Origin: Deltaproteobacteria bacterium
Lineage (GTDB): Bacteria > Desulfobacterota > Desulfobacteria > Desulfobacterales > Desulfosarcinaceae
Direction of reading: 5' to 3'
Assembly (NCBI GenBank): GCA_021824175.1
Contig: JAKALP010000015.1
Span: 62,001 to 126,000 of the forward strand
Length of the DNA: 64,000 nucleotides
Below are positions 17,487 to 26,228 of this stretch, in pieces. The notes below the pieces were generated by a model. That model was not told where the DNA came from. It did no database searches and saw only the letters and a list, made by a program, of their open reading frames with translations. Position numbers and translations under genes: made by a program. Each line of letters opens with the position of its first letter. The stretch's first letter is position 1.

Positions 17487-18174
17487 GAGCCCTCCTTTGT
17501 GCCTTTCGGCAGTCTTGAGTCGGAAAGGTTGCCGGGCCTCAGTCCTTCCGGCCTGGAGTCACCAAAACAGCCGAGCCCTGCATGTCGGTAATACCTTTTT
17601 GGGATGTGCCGATGGTCGCTTGTGTCGAATGCCTTATGCCTTAAACTTGCCGCCCACCTGCGAGTTCCAGCAGGGCGCGCCGCTGGGTTCCTGCTTGGCT
17701 TGCGGCGTTCTTATCCGCTGGGCAGATCAAAATCACGTTGGTAGGGGTTCGGGGGAGCGCGCTTCCGATGGGTCGGAATTCCATTGCATCGGAGGAGCGG
17801 TTTGCAAAACGATGGTGCTGAAGCCTTAACTTAACCTTTTCCCCCAGAGTAGAGCGCCATTTCAGCTTCAGTTGTGCGGGTGGTCCTTCTGCCAAGCCGG
17901 ACCTCCTTTGGGCAAATATTCCAAAGGAGTCTCAACTTTCTGAAACGCGAGCTAATAAATTCGGGGCGTTGGTGCGCCGCAACCTCCTTTCTGAAAATGA
18001 TGGCCGCTTGTTAGGAAAAAAAGACTGAATTCTGTCGTTGAAATCACCATAGCACGAAGGTGGGGGGCTATCAATGAATAATATTCATAATTAAATGTTT
18101 ACTTCTTTTTCTGATTTTATGTCAACTAATTTAGGCTTGAACAACGATTCGCAATAGCGTTAAGGTGGCTGGTC
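17487..18174. other. Long intergenic region between the yjcH-like and rlmN-type genes
   Basis: 688 bases between divergent genes. On the minus strand it holds two perfect ribosome-site-like AAAGGAGG runs (one before the possible small gene at 17895, another near 17985-17995 followed by a short frame of 16 codons ending in TGA). No terminator, tRNA or known riboswitch was recognised. The end near 18050-18150 is AT-rich and may contain the rlmN-type promoter, but no clear box was found. Confidence 0.5.
17641..17895 (-). CDS. Possible small protein upstream of the symporter operon
   Basis: 84 codons from a TTG start, with a perfect ribosome site AAAGGAGGT 5 bases upstream. The product starts MAEGPPAQLKLKW and is basic, with no recognised family. 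The only strong argument for translation is the ribosome site, which is as good as that of the yjcH-like gene downstream. It could instead be a leader or chance frame. Confidence 0.35.
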   Translation of the reverse strand: MAEGPPAQLKLKWRSTLGEKVKLRLQHHRFANRSSDAMEFRPIGSALPRTPTNVILICPADKNAASQAGTQRRALLELAGGRQV

Positions 18175-19200
18175 ATGAACATACTTGCGATGACCTATGA
18201 CCAACTGGCAGCTCATTTCCGCCAACATTATGGACGCGGCGAGTTCCATGCCGCGGCGCTCTACAAAGCGTTTTATCACTCAAAACCATTTGAAGTTAAA
18301 AATATTCCAGAATTTGCGGCGTCGGCTCAACTATCCGACCAAGTCAGCGCGGATCTACAATACGACCTTCCGATCCCTGTTCATGAGATTTCCGAAGAAG
18401 GCGTGACCAAGTTGGCGTTCCGTTTGGTGGATGGGCTGATGGTGGAGACCGTCGTGATCCCCATGCCTCATCATACGACTATCTGCCTCTCCAGCCAGGT
18501 GGGATGTCGCATGGGATGCCGGGTGTGTGAAACCGGACAAATGGGGCTGTTGCGTAATCTATCGGCCGCTGAAATCGTGGCCCAGGCTTATGACGTAAAA
18601 GTGAGACTTGGCCTGGAGGTGCGCAATGTGGTGTTCATGGGTATGGGCGAGCCGTTGGATAATCTGGACCAGGTGACCCAGGCCATTCGGGTGTTGAACG
18701 ATCAGCGCGGCTTGGATATCCCCCAGCGCCGTATCACGCTGTCCACCTGTGGCCTGGTGGAGGGTATCCGCCGATTGAGCGCTCTGAATTGGCCTCAACT
18801 CAAGCTGGCGGTGAGCCTGAACGCGGCCAATGATGAACTGCGCGCTGTGTTAATGCCGGTGAACCGGCGCCACAATCTGGCGGAACTCAGACAGGCGCTG
18901 CAAGATTATCCCCTGGCCAGAGGCAATGTGCTGTTCATGGAGTATGTGTTGATCAAAGGAGTCAACGATCACCCCGATCATGCCCGTCAACTGGCGCGCT
19001 ATTTGGAAGGTTTGCCGGTGCGTCTTAATCTGATCGCCTACAATCCCCGGCGCCAATCGCCGTTCGAAGCGCCGTCGGCTGCCGAGGTAGAGCAGTTCCG
19101 GCAAATGCTGGTTGAATACCGCATCTTCGTCCGTCTGCGACACTCCCGCGGCGCCGGTATCCGGGCCGCCTGTGGACAACTGGGAGGAGCCATGGTTTGA
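18175..19200 (+). CDS. rlmN: RlmN-family radical SAM rRNA/tRNA adenine C2-methyltransferase
   Basis: 341 residues. RlmN adds a methyl group to C2 of adenine (A2503 of 23S rRNA, A37 of some tRNAs). Visible: TICLSSQVGCRMGCRVCETG with the extra cysteine (TIC) and the radical SAM CxxxCxxC, FMGMGEPLDN, and GIRAACGQL with the second catalytic cysteine, so the full methylation set is present. The usual Cys-Ala/Ser-Thr after the third cluster Cys is Glu-Thr here (VCETG), a small departure. The symbol follows family membership; a paralogue with a shifted substrate cannot be excluded. Single gene, followed by a family L repeat. Confidence 0.85.
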   Translation: MNILAMTYDQLAAHFRQHYGRGEFHAAALYKAFYHSKPFEVKNIPEFAASAQLSDQVSADLQYDLPIPVHEISEEGVTKLAFRLVDGLMVETVVIPMPHHTTICLSSQVGCRMGCRVCETGQMGLLRNLSAAEIVAQAYDVKVRLGLEVRNVVFMGMGEPLDNLDQVTQAIRVLNDQRGLDIPQRRITLSTCGLVEGIRRLSALNWPQLKLAVSLNAANDELRAVLMPVNRRHNLAELRQALQDYPLARGNVLFMEYVLIKGVNDHPDHARQLARYLEGLPVRLNLIAYNPRRQSPFEAPSAAEVEQFRQMLVEYRIFVRLRHSRGAGIRAACGQLGGAMV

Positions 19201-19223
19201 AAATTTTATTCTGTAAATTGAGA

Positions 19224-19270
19224 TGAAGGCGGTTGGCTGGATATCATCGCGTCTTCAACCTTCAGCCTTT
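19224..19270. repeat. 7-bp-period inverted repeat, family L (CTTCAAC / CTTCAGC)
   Basis: The right part reads CTTCAAC CTTCAGC CTTTAAT in 7-base phase; the left part (GAAGGCG GTTGGCT) is a rough inverted partner. The right part contains the stop codon of the MFS gene and encodes its last residues (KAEG). Confidence 0.5.
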
Positions 19271-20421
19271 AATCTGTTTTTCCCTCGTGCAAATGTATAT
19301 CCCGCAAAGATTATCCCGCCCAACAGGGCCACCGCTGCGCTCAAACCGAACAACCCCGGGGCTCCCAAGCGTTGATACAAGGCGCCGCTTAGGAAAAAGC
19401 CGGCCATCAGGCCCAAACCGTAGGTGGCGGCATTGTTGACGGCCTGGCCCAGGGTTTTGGCTTCTGAAGGGGTCAGCAGGTCAATATAAAGAATGCTGGC
19501 CATGTGAAAGGTGCCATAGGTGATGGCGTGCAAAAGCTGCAACATCAGGATGGCGCCGGCTGATTGTACGGCCCACAACCCGCACCAGCGGGCCACCGCC
19601 ACGCCAAAGGAAACCATCAAGACCGTTTCGTAGCGAAAGCGTTTAAAAATCCGTTCAGAGAAGTACATGGCCATGATCTCGGCCCCCACGGCCATGGCCC
19701 AGCATCCGCCGATAAAGAAGGTGCCGAACTTCAGGTTGGCCAGGTGGATGGAGAAGAAGGTGTAGTAAGCCCCATGGCTGACCAGCATCAGAAAGGCGCA
19801 GATCTGAAAGATGACTACCCGCGCCTTGAGCAGCTGCCGCCAGTAGGCGGTGGAGAGGCTTCGCGAGCGTTGGGCGGTTTTGGGGAACCCCAGCGACACC
19901 AGAGCCTGGGCCCAGGAGGCGGCCAGGATAAGGGTGAGAATAATTTTAATGCCAAAGGCGTCGATGGTGCGTCCCAAGATCAGCACTGAGATAATAAAGG
20001 CCAGCGATCCCCAGGCGCGCATGCGGCCGTACTTCTTCTTGTCCCGGCCCAAAGCCTGCATGGCGAAGGCTTCCAGAAAGGCGATCAATGGCGCGTAGAA
20101 CATACCGTAGAGCACGATGATCGCCAGCATCCAGAAGAAATCGGTGGTGAATAGAAACAAAGCCCAACAGGCCGCGCTGACAAAATTACAGCCGATGTAG
20201 ATTCCCCGGCGAGCCTGGAAACGGTCGGCCAGCACGCTCCAGCCGATGGAGAATATGATCATGGTCACGGAGCGGGCCGCTGAAAGGGTTCCAATCTGCC
20301 AACCGCTGAATCCCAACTGGTAGCAATAGAGATTGAAAAAGGGCAGATGCATGCCCATGACGCCAAAGTAGAGGAAGTACTGGGCGGCCAGAATGCCACG
20401 GCCGTTCGAGCTGGGATTCAT
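19255..20421 (-). CDS. Major facilitator superfamily permease (phenylpropionate/nucleoside permease-like)
   Basis: 388 residues, about 12 hydrophobic segments. Typical of the MFS_1-like group that includes HcaT: QYFLYFGVMGMHLPFFNLYC at the start, LSAARSVTMIIFSIGWSVLADRF between helices 2 and 3, and RMRAWGSLAFIISVLILG at the loop 4-5 region. Transport by proton symport is expected; the substrate is unknown. The C-terminal four residues come from a repeat that covers the stop codon. A family D hairpin lies between this gene and the hsp20 gene upstream. Confidence 0.85.
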   Translation of the reverse strand: MNPSSNGRGILAAQYFLYFGVMGMHLPFFNLYCYQLGFSGWQIGTLSAARSVTMIIFSIGWSVLADRFQARRGIYIGCNFVSAACWALFLFTTDFFWMLAIIVLYGMFYAPLIAFLEAFAMQALGRDKKKYGRMRAWGSLAFIISVLILGRTIDAFGIKIILTLILAASWAQALVSLGFPKTAQRSRSLSTAYWRQLLKARVVIFQICAFLMLVSHGAYYTFFSIHLANLKFGTFFIGGCWAMAVGAEIMAMYFSERIFKRFRYETVLMVSFGVAVARWCGLWAVQSAGAILMLQLLHAITYGTFHMASILYIDLLTPSEAKTLGQAVNNAATYGLGLMAGFFLSGALYQRLGAPGLFGLSAAVALLGGIIFAGYTFARGKNRLKAEG

Positions 20422-20509
20422 GAAGCCATGATAGGCAAAGTGGTAAAGAAGTGCAATTTAAAACAGGGGGTCTACTAATTTAGGGTCGGCGCGGCACCCT
20501 TGAAATCAA

Positions 20510-20580
20510 ACGACCACGAGATACACGAAACACACGAAAAGAAGAATCGAATTTCGTCTTTTCGTGTGTTTCGTGGTCGT
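20510..20580. repeat. 9-bp-period inverted repeat, family D (ACACGAAA / TTTCGTGT)
   Basis: Left ACGACCACGAGATACACGAA followed by ACACACGAAAAGA; right TCTTTTCGTGTG followed by TTTCGTGGTCGT (20557-20580). The arms pair over about 24 bases apart from a short insert in the left arm. Confidence 0.85.
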
Positions 20581-20619
20581 CTATCAGCTGAACGGTGATT
20601 TAAATCGGTGGATCTTGGG

Positions 20620-21069
20620 TCAATCAATGGAGACCGAAATCTTTTTCGGTTTCTCTTCTTCGGGTTTGGGGACCAGGACGGTGAGCACCCCGTTTTTAAA
20701 TGAAGCTTTTATGCTTTCCGGGGCCACGGCAGACCGTAAAGTGAAGGATCGCTGAAATGTGCCGCAATTGCGTTCTCGGCGGTAGTAGCGCTCTTCGTCC
20801 ACCGGCGCGTCGATGTTGCGGTGGCCCTGGATGGTGAGCAGGCTGTTTTTGACCTCCACAGACACATCCTCTTTTTTAACGCCGGGCAGATCGACTTGAA
20901 TCACCACCCCTTCATCGGTCTCGTAAATATCCACCAACGGGCGCCAGGCACATACCGACAGGTCTTCTTCCTCGCCGGCACTGCGCGGGAATGCATCTTC
21001 GAACAAACGGTTGATGCGTTCCTGCAAAGTGCTGATGTTTTTAAATGGTTCCCAACGAATTACGGACAT
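20620..21069 (-). CDS. Small heat shock protein, Hsp20 family
   Basis: 149 residues. The alpha-crystallin domain spans about 45-140: WRPLVDIYETDEGVVIQVDLPGVKKEDVSV is the start of the sheet and GVLTVLVPKPEE its last strand, with the C-terminal IxI/V motif (KKISVSID). An ATP-independent holdase that binds unfolding proteins. The start at 21069 has AGGAGG 7 bases upstream; the longer frame from 21132 lacks such support. It lies divergently to a second Hsp20 gene, with lon next to that gene. Confidence 0.92.
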   Translation of the reverse strand: MSVIRWEPFKNISTLQERINRLFEDAFPRSAGEEEDLSVCAWRPLVDIYETDEGVVIQVDLPGVKKEDVSVEVKNSLLTIQGHRNIDAPVDEERYYRRERNCGTFQRSFTLRSAVAPESIKASFKNGVLTVLVPKPEEEKPKKISVSID

Positions 21070-21312
21070 GCGGGCACCTCCTGGTTTGGGTGGTTGGATT
21101 ATGACTGCGCGGGCGGAAACTAAGCACCTCAATTTTTAAAGTCAAATAACAAAATTTTCCCTGGGGATACTTTCCAAGCCGTCTTTACAAAGGCGGTGCG
21201 CGATGCTATTTTACGAGCACTTTAGCGGCCTTAAGCCCGTATGCCCTTATCACAAAGGCGGATTCGGTCAAAGAAAAAGGCCGCCGGAATCCCAAACCAA
21301 CAGGAGTTGTCC

Positions 21313-21765
21313 ATGAACCGCATCAAAATCCAATTTGGTGATGAGTTCAACCGTATCGGGTTCGACCTGGAGCGAACCATTCAGAGCATTTTTCGTCCAC
21401 GGCCGGTCAATCCTATGTTTGCTTGTCGCGATTGCAACTGGATTCCCCAGATGGATATCTTCGAAACCGAAAAAGAAGTGTTCATCTGGGCGGAGCTGGC
21501 CGGCGTCGAGAAAAAGGATCTGGGGGTGGAGGTCAACAGCAAGGCCGTGCGCATTTACGGCTATCGCAAGGAGATGCCCAAGCCCACCGAAGGGGCCTAC
21601 CGCCTGGCCGAGATCCGCTACGGTAAATTCGAGCGGGTGCTTTATCTGCCGTCGCCGGTGGATACCGAGGTGATCTCCACTACGTTTGCCGACGGCTTTC
21701 TCGCGATGCGCATGCTTAAACTGGAACTGCACAAAACCCACAAAGTTCCCATCAGTGATGAATGA
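21313..21765 (+). CDS. Divergent Hsp20-family protein
   Basis: 150 residues. Core alpha-crystallin pattern WIPQMDIFETEKEVFIWAEL and GVEKKDLGVEV, then FADGFLAMRMLK. It differs from the neighbour: the N-terminal region contains a Cys-rich ACRDCNW, and the glycine-leucine strand motif is GFLAMRM instead of GVLTVLV. A holdase role is expected. ATG 21313 with CAGGAG 8 bases upstream. It precedes lon by 87 bases on the same strand, so the two may share transcripts. Confidence 0.88.
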   Translation: MNRIKIQFGDEFNRIGFDLERTIQSIFRPRPVNPMFACRDCNWIPQMDIFETEKEVFIWAELAGVEKKDLGVEVNSKAVRIYGYRKEMPKPTEGAYRLAEIRYGKFERVLYLPSPVDTEVISTTFADGFLAMRMLKLELHKTHKVPISDE

Positions 21766-21852
21766 TGACCTGCATTATCCCATAGAGCAGGCAAGACAGA
21801 GGTGGATGCCATGGAAGTACGCAGCCCCAAATCCGATGACAAGGAGAGTTTG

Positions 21853-24201
21853 ATGTCTGAAAATAAACCGACGGTGGATTACAGCCCGGAAAACCTGCCT
21901 ACGGTGTTGCCCATATTGCCGCTTTATGAGGCAGCTCTTTATCCGAAGATGGTGTTGCCCCTGGTGGTGATGCAGGGCACCTCGGTCAAACTGGTGGATG
22001 AAGCCATGGCCCGCAATCGCATTATTGGCCTGGTGGTTTCCAAGAAAGCGCAGGAGGCAACCCCCACCAAAGAAGATGACTTGGCTGCCACTGGTTGCAG
22101 CGCCTTGATTCTTAAAATGGCCAAGACCGATGACAACCGCGCCCAGATGCTGGTCCAGGGACTGAGCCGGTTCAAAGTCACTTCCTATCTGAAAGGCAAA
22201 GCCTACCTGCAAGCGGAAGTGGCGCATTTTGAAGATATCGAACACCAGGATGACGAGACTTCGGCCCTGATGGCCAATGTGGTCAAGCAGTTCGCCCGCA
22301 TCGTTGAATTATCGCCGGGGCTGCCGCCCGAGATCAGCCAGATGGCCAACTCCATCAAGGAGCCCGGCACCCTGGCCGATATGATCGCCTCCACCATTAA
22401 CTCCACCACCGAAGAAAAGCAGCAGGTGCTCGAAGTGGCCGATGCCACCGAGCGGCTCAAGTTGGTGACCAAGCTGGTCAACCATCAGCTCAATATTTTG
22501 GAGTTGGGCAACAAGATCCAGTCCCAGGTCAAGGGCGACATGGACAAGCGCCAGCGCGAATACTACCTGCGCCAGCAGCTCAAGGCCATTAAAGAAGAAC
22601 TGGGTGAAACCGAAGAAGGCACCGTCGAAATTGAAGAGTACCGCACCAAACTCAAGGAGCGCGGCCTGACCGAAGAGGCGGTCAAGGAGGGCGAGCGGGA
22701 GTTGAACCGATTGGCCAAGATGCACCCCTCCTCGGCTGAATATACAGTGGCCTCCACCTACCTGGACTGGCTGACCGAGCTACCCTGGAAGGCCAGCACC
22801 ACCGACAACCTGGACATCAAAAAAGCGCGCAAGGTGCTCGACGATGATCACTTCGGTCTGGAAAAGCCCAAGCGCCGCATCATCGAATATCTGGCCGTGC
22901 GCAAGCTCAAGCCCGACTCCAAGGGGCCGATCTTGTGTCTGGCCGGCCCTCCGGGCACCGGCAAGACCAGCCTGGGCGCTTCCATCGCCAGGGCCCTGGG
23001 CCGCAAATTCCACCGCATCTCCCTGGGCGGCGTGCGCGACGAGGCTGAAATCCGCGGCCACCGGCGCACCTATGTGGGCGCCTTGCCCGGCCGCATCATC
23101 CAGGGTTTGCGCCGGGTGGGCTCCAACAACCCCGTCTTCATGATGGACGAGATCGACAAGGTGGGCAGCGATTTCCGCGGCGATCCCTCGTCGGCCCTGC
23201 TGGAAGTATTGGACCCCGAGCAGAACCACACCTTTTCCGATCACTACCTGGATGTGCCCTTTGATCTATCCAAGGTGATGTTCATCTGCACGGCCAACGT
23301 GCTCGACACCATCCCCTCGGCCCTGCGCGACCGCATGGAAGTGATTCAACTGCTGGGCTACACCGAAGATGAGAAGATCAAGATCACCCAGCGCTATCTG
23401 ATTCCCCGGCAGCGCAAGGAAAACGGACTGAAGAATAATGAGATCTCCTTCTCGGTGGTCACCATCCGCAAGGTGATCTCCGGCTACACCCGCGAGGCGG
23501 GCCTGCGTAATTTGGAGCGCGAAATCGCCACCATCTGCCGGGGCGTGGCCACCAAGATCGCCGAAGGCAGCATCAAAAAGGCCACCATCAAACCCGAAGA
23601 TATTGCCGAATACCTGGGACCGGTGCGTTTTACTACCGAAGCCAAGGCGCGCCTGAGCACGCCGGGCGTGGCCATGGGCCTGGCCTGGACGCCGGTGGGC
23701 GGGGATTTGCTTTTCATCGAGGCCACGGGCATGAAGGGCAAGAAAGGTTTGACCTTGACTGGCCAGTTGGGCGACGTGATGAAGGAGTCGGCCACGGCCG
23801 CCCTGAGTTTTATCCGCTCCCATGCCAAGGAGCTGGGCGTCGACGAAGAATACTTCGATAACCACGACATCCACATCCATGTGCCGGCGGGCGCCATTCC
23901 CAAGGATGGCCCGTCGGCCGGCATCACCATGCTCACCGCTCTGGTGTCGCTGCTGACCAATAAGAAGATCCGTAAGGATCTGGCCATGACCGGCGAGATC
24001 ACCCTGCGCGGCCAGGTGCTGCCCGTGGGCGGTATTAAAGAAAAAGTGCTGGCCGCCCACCGCGCCGGCATTCGCACCATCATCATGTGCAAGGAGAACG
24101 AAAAGGATTTGACCGACATCCCCGACAAGGTGAAAAACGATATCACCTTTCACTTCGTGGAGAAGATGCTGGATGTGATCAAGATTGCGCTGGAGAAGTA
24201 A
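21853..24201 (+). CDS. lon: ATP-dependent protease Lon
   Basis: 782 residues, LonA type. The N-terminal substrate domain begins at [22 protein letters not shown]+ domain: Walker A GPPGTGKT (365-372), Walker [10 protein letters not shown]. Protease domain: catalytic Ser688 in [10 protein letters not shown] and Lys731 in KEKVLAAHR. Cytosolic degradation of misfolded and regulatory proteins. ATG 21853 is preferred to the upstream in-frame ATG at 21802 because AAGGAG lies 7 bases before it. Directly downstream of a heat shock gene. A family B repeat begins 7 bases after the stop codon. Confidence 0.97.
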   Translation: MSENKPTVDYSPENLPTVLPILPLYEAALYPKMVLPLVVMQGTSVKLVDEAMARNRIIGLVVSKKAQEATPTKEDDLAATGCSALILKMAKTDDNRAQMLVQGLSRFKVTSYLKGKAYLQAEVAHFEDIEHQDDETSALMANVVKQFARIVELSPGLPPEISQMANSIKEPGTLADMIASTINSTTEEKQQVLEVADATERLKLVTKLVNHQLNILELGNKIQSQVKGDMDKRQREYYLRQQLKAIKEELGETEEGTVEIEEYRTKLKERGLTEEAVKEGERELNRLAKMHPSSAEYTVASTYLDWLTELPWKASTTDNLDIKKARKVLDDDHFGLEKPKRRIIEYLAVRKLKPDSKGPILCLAGPPGTGKTSLGASIARALGRKFHRISLGGVRDEAEIRGHRRTYVGALPGRIIQGLRRVGSNNPVFMMDEIDKVGSDFRGDPSSALLEVLDPEQNHTFSDHYLDVPFDLSKVMFICTANVLDTIPSALRDRMEVIQLLGYTEDEKIKITQRYLIPRQRKENGLKNNEISFSVVTIRKVISGYTREAGLRNLEREIATICRGVATKIAEGSIKKATIKPEDIAEYLGPVRFTTEAKARLSTPGVAMGLAWTPVGGDLLFIEATGMKGKKGLTLTGQLGDVMKESATAALSFIRSHAKELGVDEEYFDNHDIHIHVPAGAIPKDGPSAGITMLTALVSLLTNKKIRKDLAMTGEITLRGQVLPVGGIKEKVLAAHRAGIRTIIMCKENEKDLTDIPDKVKNDITFHFVEKMLDVIKIALEK

Positions 24202-24207
24202 TTTGGC

Positions 24208-24265
24208 GTTAGCCCGTTTGCCCGTTGGCCCGTTAGCCCGTTGGTCCGTTAGCCCGTTTGCCCGC
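24208..24265 (+). repeat. 8-bp-period repeat, family B (GTTAGCCC / GTTTGCCC)
   Basis: Seven octamers GTTAGCCC, GTTTGCCC, GTTGGCCC, GTTGGTCC in strict phase directly after lon. Related but degraded words (TTGGTCCGTTGGTCCG) continue at about 24327-24350. Same sense relative to the preceding stop codon as the copy after the acyl-CoA ligase gene. Confidence 0.9.
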
Positions 24266-24370
24266 GGCACACATCATAGATCCGATAGATGTGGCGGCCC
24301 GCTGATGTTTAGCGGGATCGGCCTATTGGTCCGTTGGTCCGTGTCCGTTGGGCCTGTCAGCGTGTTCTAT

Positions 24371-24437
24371 CGTTCCCACGCTCTGCGTGGGAATGTGTTT
24401 TTTGGGAGCGAAATTCCCGCGCAAGGCATGGGAACGA
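24371..24437. repeat. REP-like palindromic element (CGTTCCCACGCTCTGCGTGG)
   Basis: First palindrome TTCCCACGCTCTGCGTGGGAA, then a second weaker one, TTCCCGCGCAAGGCATGGGAA, about 18 bases later. This element type is widespread in proteobacterial and metagenome assemblies. It runs into the apparent N-terminus of the RlpA-like gene. Confidence 0.8.
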
Positions 24438-24463
24438 CGCGGGGCAAGCGGCCAATTCAATCA

Positions 24464-25294
24464 TTGCGCCAAAAACCAAGCGCCATCAAGAAGTACTTCC
24501 CGTTATGGATCTCAATTTTACTTCTATCGGTTTGGTTGCAAGCCTGCTCGGTACTTAAGGAACCTTCCCATACAAAGCCGGCACCGGGAGCTTCTTCCAC
24601 TCCGGGAAGTTCTTCGAGCTCAACCGCTCCCTCCCAAACGGCCGTAGATCCGAAAACCAGACCCTACCAGGTCAACGGCGATTGGTACCATCCCCTTGCC
24701 GATGCCCGCGGTTTTGAGGAAAAGGGCATTGCTTCATGGTATGGCGAAGAGTTTCACGGCCGCAAGACCTCCAACGGCGAAACCTACGATATGTACGGCA
24801 TCAGCGCGGCCCATAAAACCTTGCCGCTGGGCACCTATGTGCGCGTGAACAACCTGGAAAACGGCCGCACCCTGGATCTGCGCGTCAATGACCGCGGCCC
24901 CTTTGTGCGTGGCCGCATCATCGATCTCTCCTATGGGGCCGCTCAAAAACTCGGCATTGTGGAAAAAGGCACGGCGTCGGTGCGCGTCACGGCTCTGGGC
25001 GCCCCGGTGGAGCAACCCGTGCCCGGACAGCCACCCCAGTATGTGCCGCTGGATTACTACTCGGGCAACTTTACGTTCCAGGTGGGCGCCTTCGCGGACA
25101 AGACCAATGCCGAACGGTTGGTGCAGAAATTGAACCAGCAATACTCATATGCCCATATGCTTCCCTATTTCGACGGCAATCGTACCCTGTACCGTGTGCG
25201 GGTCGGCCGTATTACTCGCCTGGAAGAGGCCGCGGCCTACGAGGCCACCCTGGAGCGCAACGGCTTCCCCGAAACCTTCATTGTGGCGGAATGA
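24464..25294 (+). CDS. RlpA-like septal ring lytic transglycosylase, lipoprotein with SPOR domain
   Basis: 276 residues from TTG 24464. A lipoprotein signal (LLLSVWLQACS, lipidated Cys) is followed by a Pro/Ser-rich linker, the double-psi beta-barrel domain (GIASWYGEEFHGRKTSNGE; catalytic His in AHKTLPLGT and Asp in RVNDRGPFV) and a C-terminal SPOR peptidoglycan-binding domain (FTFQVGAFADKTNAERL). The RlpA role is cleavage of denuded glycan strands at the division septum. The start is uncertain: ATG 24428 lies within the REP-like element, and longer forms are translated repeat. The stop is shared by all options. A bidirectional terminator follows. Confidence 0.85.
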   Translation: MRQKPSAIKKYFPLWISILLLSVWLQACSVLKEPSHTKPAPGASSTPGSSSSSTAPSQTAVDPKTRPYQVNGDWYHPLADARGFEEKGIASWYGEEFHGRKTSNGETYDMYGISAAHKTLPLGTYVRVNNLENGRTLDLRVNDRGPFVRGRIIDLSYGAAQKLGIVEKGTASVRVTALGAPVEQPVPGQPPQYVPLDYYSGNFTFQVGAFADKTNAERLVQKLNQQYSYAHMLPYFDGNRTLYRVRVGRITRLEEAAAYEATLERNGFPETFIVAE

Positions 25295-25332
25295 TCATTC
25301 CTGGATTTCGGTCTTTTGATTGGCTTTTAATG

Positions 25333-25367
25333 AAAAACCCCCGGGCCGTTGGGCGGGCCGGGGGTTT
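25333..25367. terminator. Bidirectional intrinsic terminator
   Basis: Stem AAACCCCC with GGGGGTTT extended by an inner GGCC pairing. Minus strand gives TTTTT, plus strand TTT. It lies between the RlpA-like gene (+) and the 107-residue orphan gene (-), which converge. Confidence 0.85.
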
Positions 25368-25402
25368 GAAAATGTTGAGTCTAAATTGGGCGAATTTTGA
25401 CT

Positions 25403-25726
25403 TTAGCGCATGGCGGAGCGGGGGGCCTTGCCGGCCAGGGGGCTGTAGAGCTTCATGATGGCGAACTTCATCACGTCCAGGGTTTTCATGTCACAGACGA
25501 TGTTGAACAGCTTCTCAGTGGCTTCGGCTGGCAACACGCAGGCATTGGTGGCGTCGAAGGTCAGGTCGGTAAAGCCTTTAACCAGTTTTTTCTGGTCTTT
25601 GGCGCTCATCTCCACCTGGATGGCCTTTTTGCCTTCCACGGTCTTAATGTTAGCGGCCAAACCGGCAGCCTCAAGCTTTTGAATTTTTGCATCGTCTAAA
25701 AACACATTGATCAGATAGTCGGCCAT
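25403..25726 (-). CDS. Hypothetical 107-residue protein
   Basis: Starts MADYLINVFLDDAKIQKLEA, continues with a Lys-rich helix (SAKDQKKLVKGFTDLTFD), has two cysteines (ACVLP, IVCDM) and ends SPLAGKAPRSAMR. No signal peptide or membrane segment. Not recognised as any named family. A strong ribosome site (AAAGGAG) 8 bases before the ATG, clean stop and flanking terminators make it a convincing single gene. Confidence 0.75.
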   Translation of the reverse strand: MADYLINVFLDDAKIQKLEAAGLAANIKTVEGKKAIQVEMSAKDQKKLVKGFTDLTFDATNACVLPAEATEKLFNIVCDMKTLDVMKFAIMKLYSPLAGKAPRSAMR

Positions 25727-25871
25727 GTTGGTATTCTCCTTTTAATTATTTTTTAATTTTGCGGTGCAGCTCCCGATGAACAAGCTTTTCTTTCTATTGA
25801 AGGCGGGCGCTCGTGTCAAGGGGATACTGGCGGGATTCCGGCCTGACGACTGGCTGGTCGGAAGCGCCGTC

Positions 25872-25914
25872 AACGCCAAGCCCCCTTGGAGATCATCCAA
25901 GGGGGCTTGGCGTT
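25872..25914 (+). terminator. Perfect 19-bp hairpin, terminator-like
   Basis: AACGCCAAGCCCCCTTGGA (25872-25890), loop GATCA, perfect complement 25896-25914 ending in TTTT on the + strand. No + strand gene precedes it, so on this strand it has nothing to end; on the minus strand it lies between the 51-residue membrane gene and the 107-residue gene but lacks a T run. Confidence 0.6.
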
Positions 25915-25973
25915 TTGCTTGTGCGAATCAGAAGCCAATTCCTGCACGCAGACGCAGCCTCATGGGCTGCTAT

Positions 25974-26129
25974 TTATCCGGGGAAAAATTCATAACTGAT
26001 GAAAATCAGTATCCCCAGGAGAATAATTCCTATACCGATGCTGTAGCCGATCAGCTTTTTTTCCACCGGCAGCAGCGGTTCGTATTCCATTTTTCGCATC
26101 TCGTCGGCGATCTTCACTTGATCATTCAT
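25974..26129 (-). CDS. 51-residue single-span membrane protein
   Basis: Starts MNDQVKIADEMRKMEYEPL, then PVEKKLIGYSIGIGIILLG, a single membrane span, and a short tail ISYEFFPG. AAGGAG 7 bases before the ATG at 26129 supports this start over the longer frame from 26195. It follows the YeiH-type exporter gene by 99 bases on the same strand and is probably cotranscribed. No named family. Confidence 0.7.
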   Translation of the reverse strand: MNDQVKIADEMRKMEYEPLLPVEKKLIGYSIGIGIILLGILIFISYEFFPG

Positions 26130-26228
26130 GACAAACTCCTTGTTTGTTGGCGTCTCATCATTATCGGCACCCTCCAGCTCGGCCGGTCGACTCATTACCG
26201 TGTGGTCCGCCCATGTGGTCCAGATTGA

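Noticed and set aside
17410-17829. 139-codon + strand frame
   Set aside because: Overlaps the yjcH-like gene antisense, Cys/Ser/Arg-rich without pattern, no ribosome site.
20510-20580. Hairpin as a plain terminator of the hsp20 gene
   Set aside because: No T run after the stem on the minus strand, and it belongs to the short-period inverted repeat class.
25764-26228. 154-codon + strand frame
   Set aside because: Runs through a perfect hairpin and antisense to a well-supported small gene; no homology.
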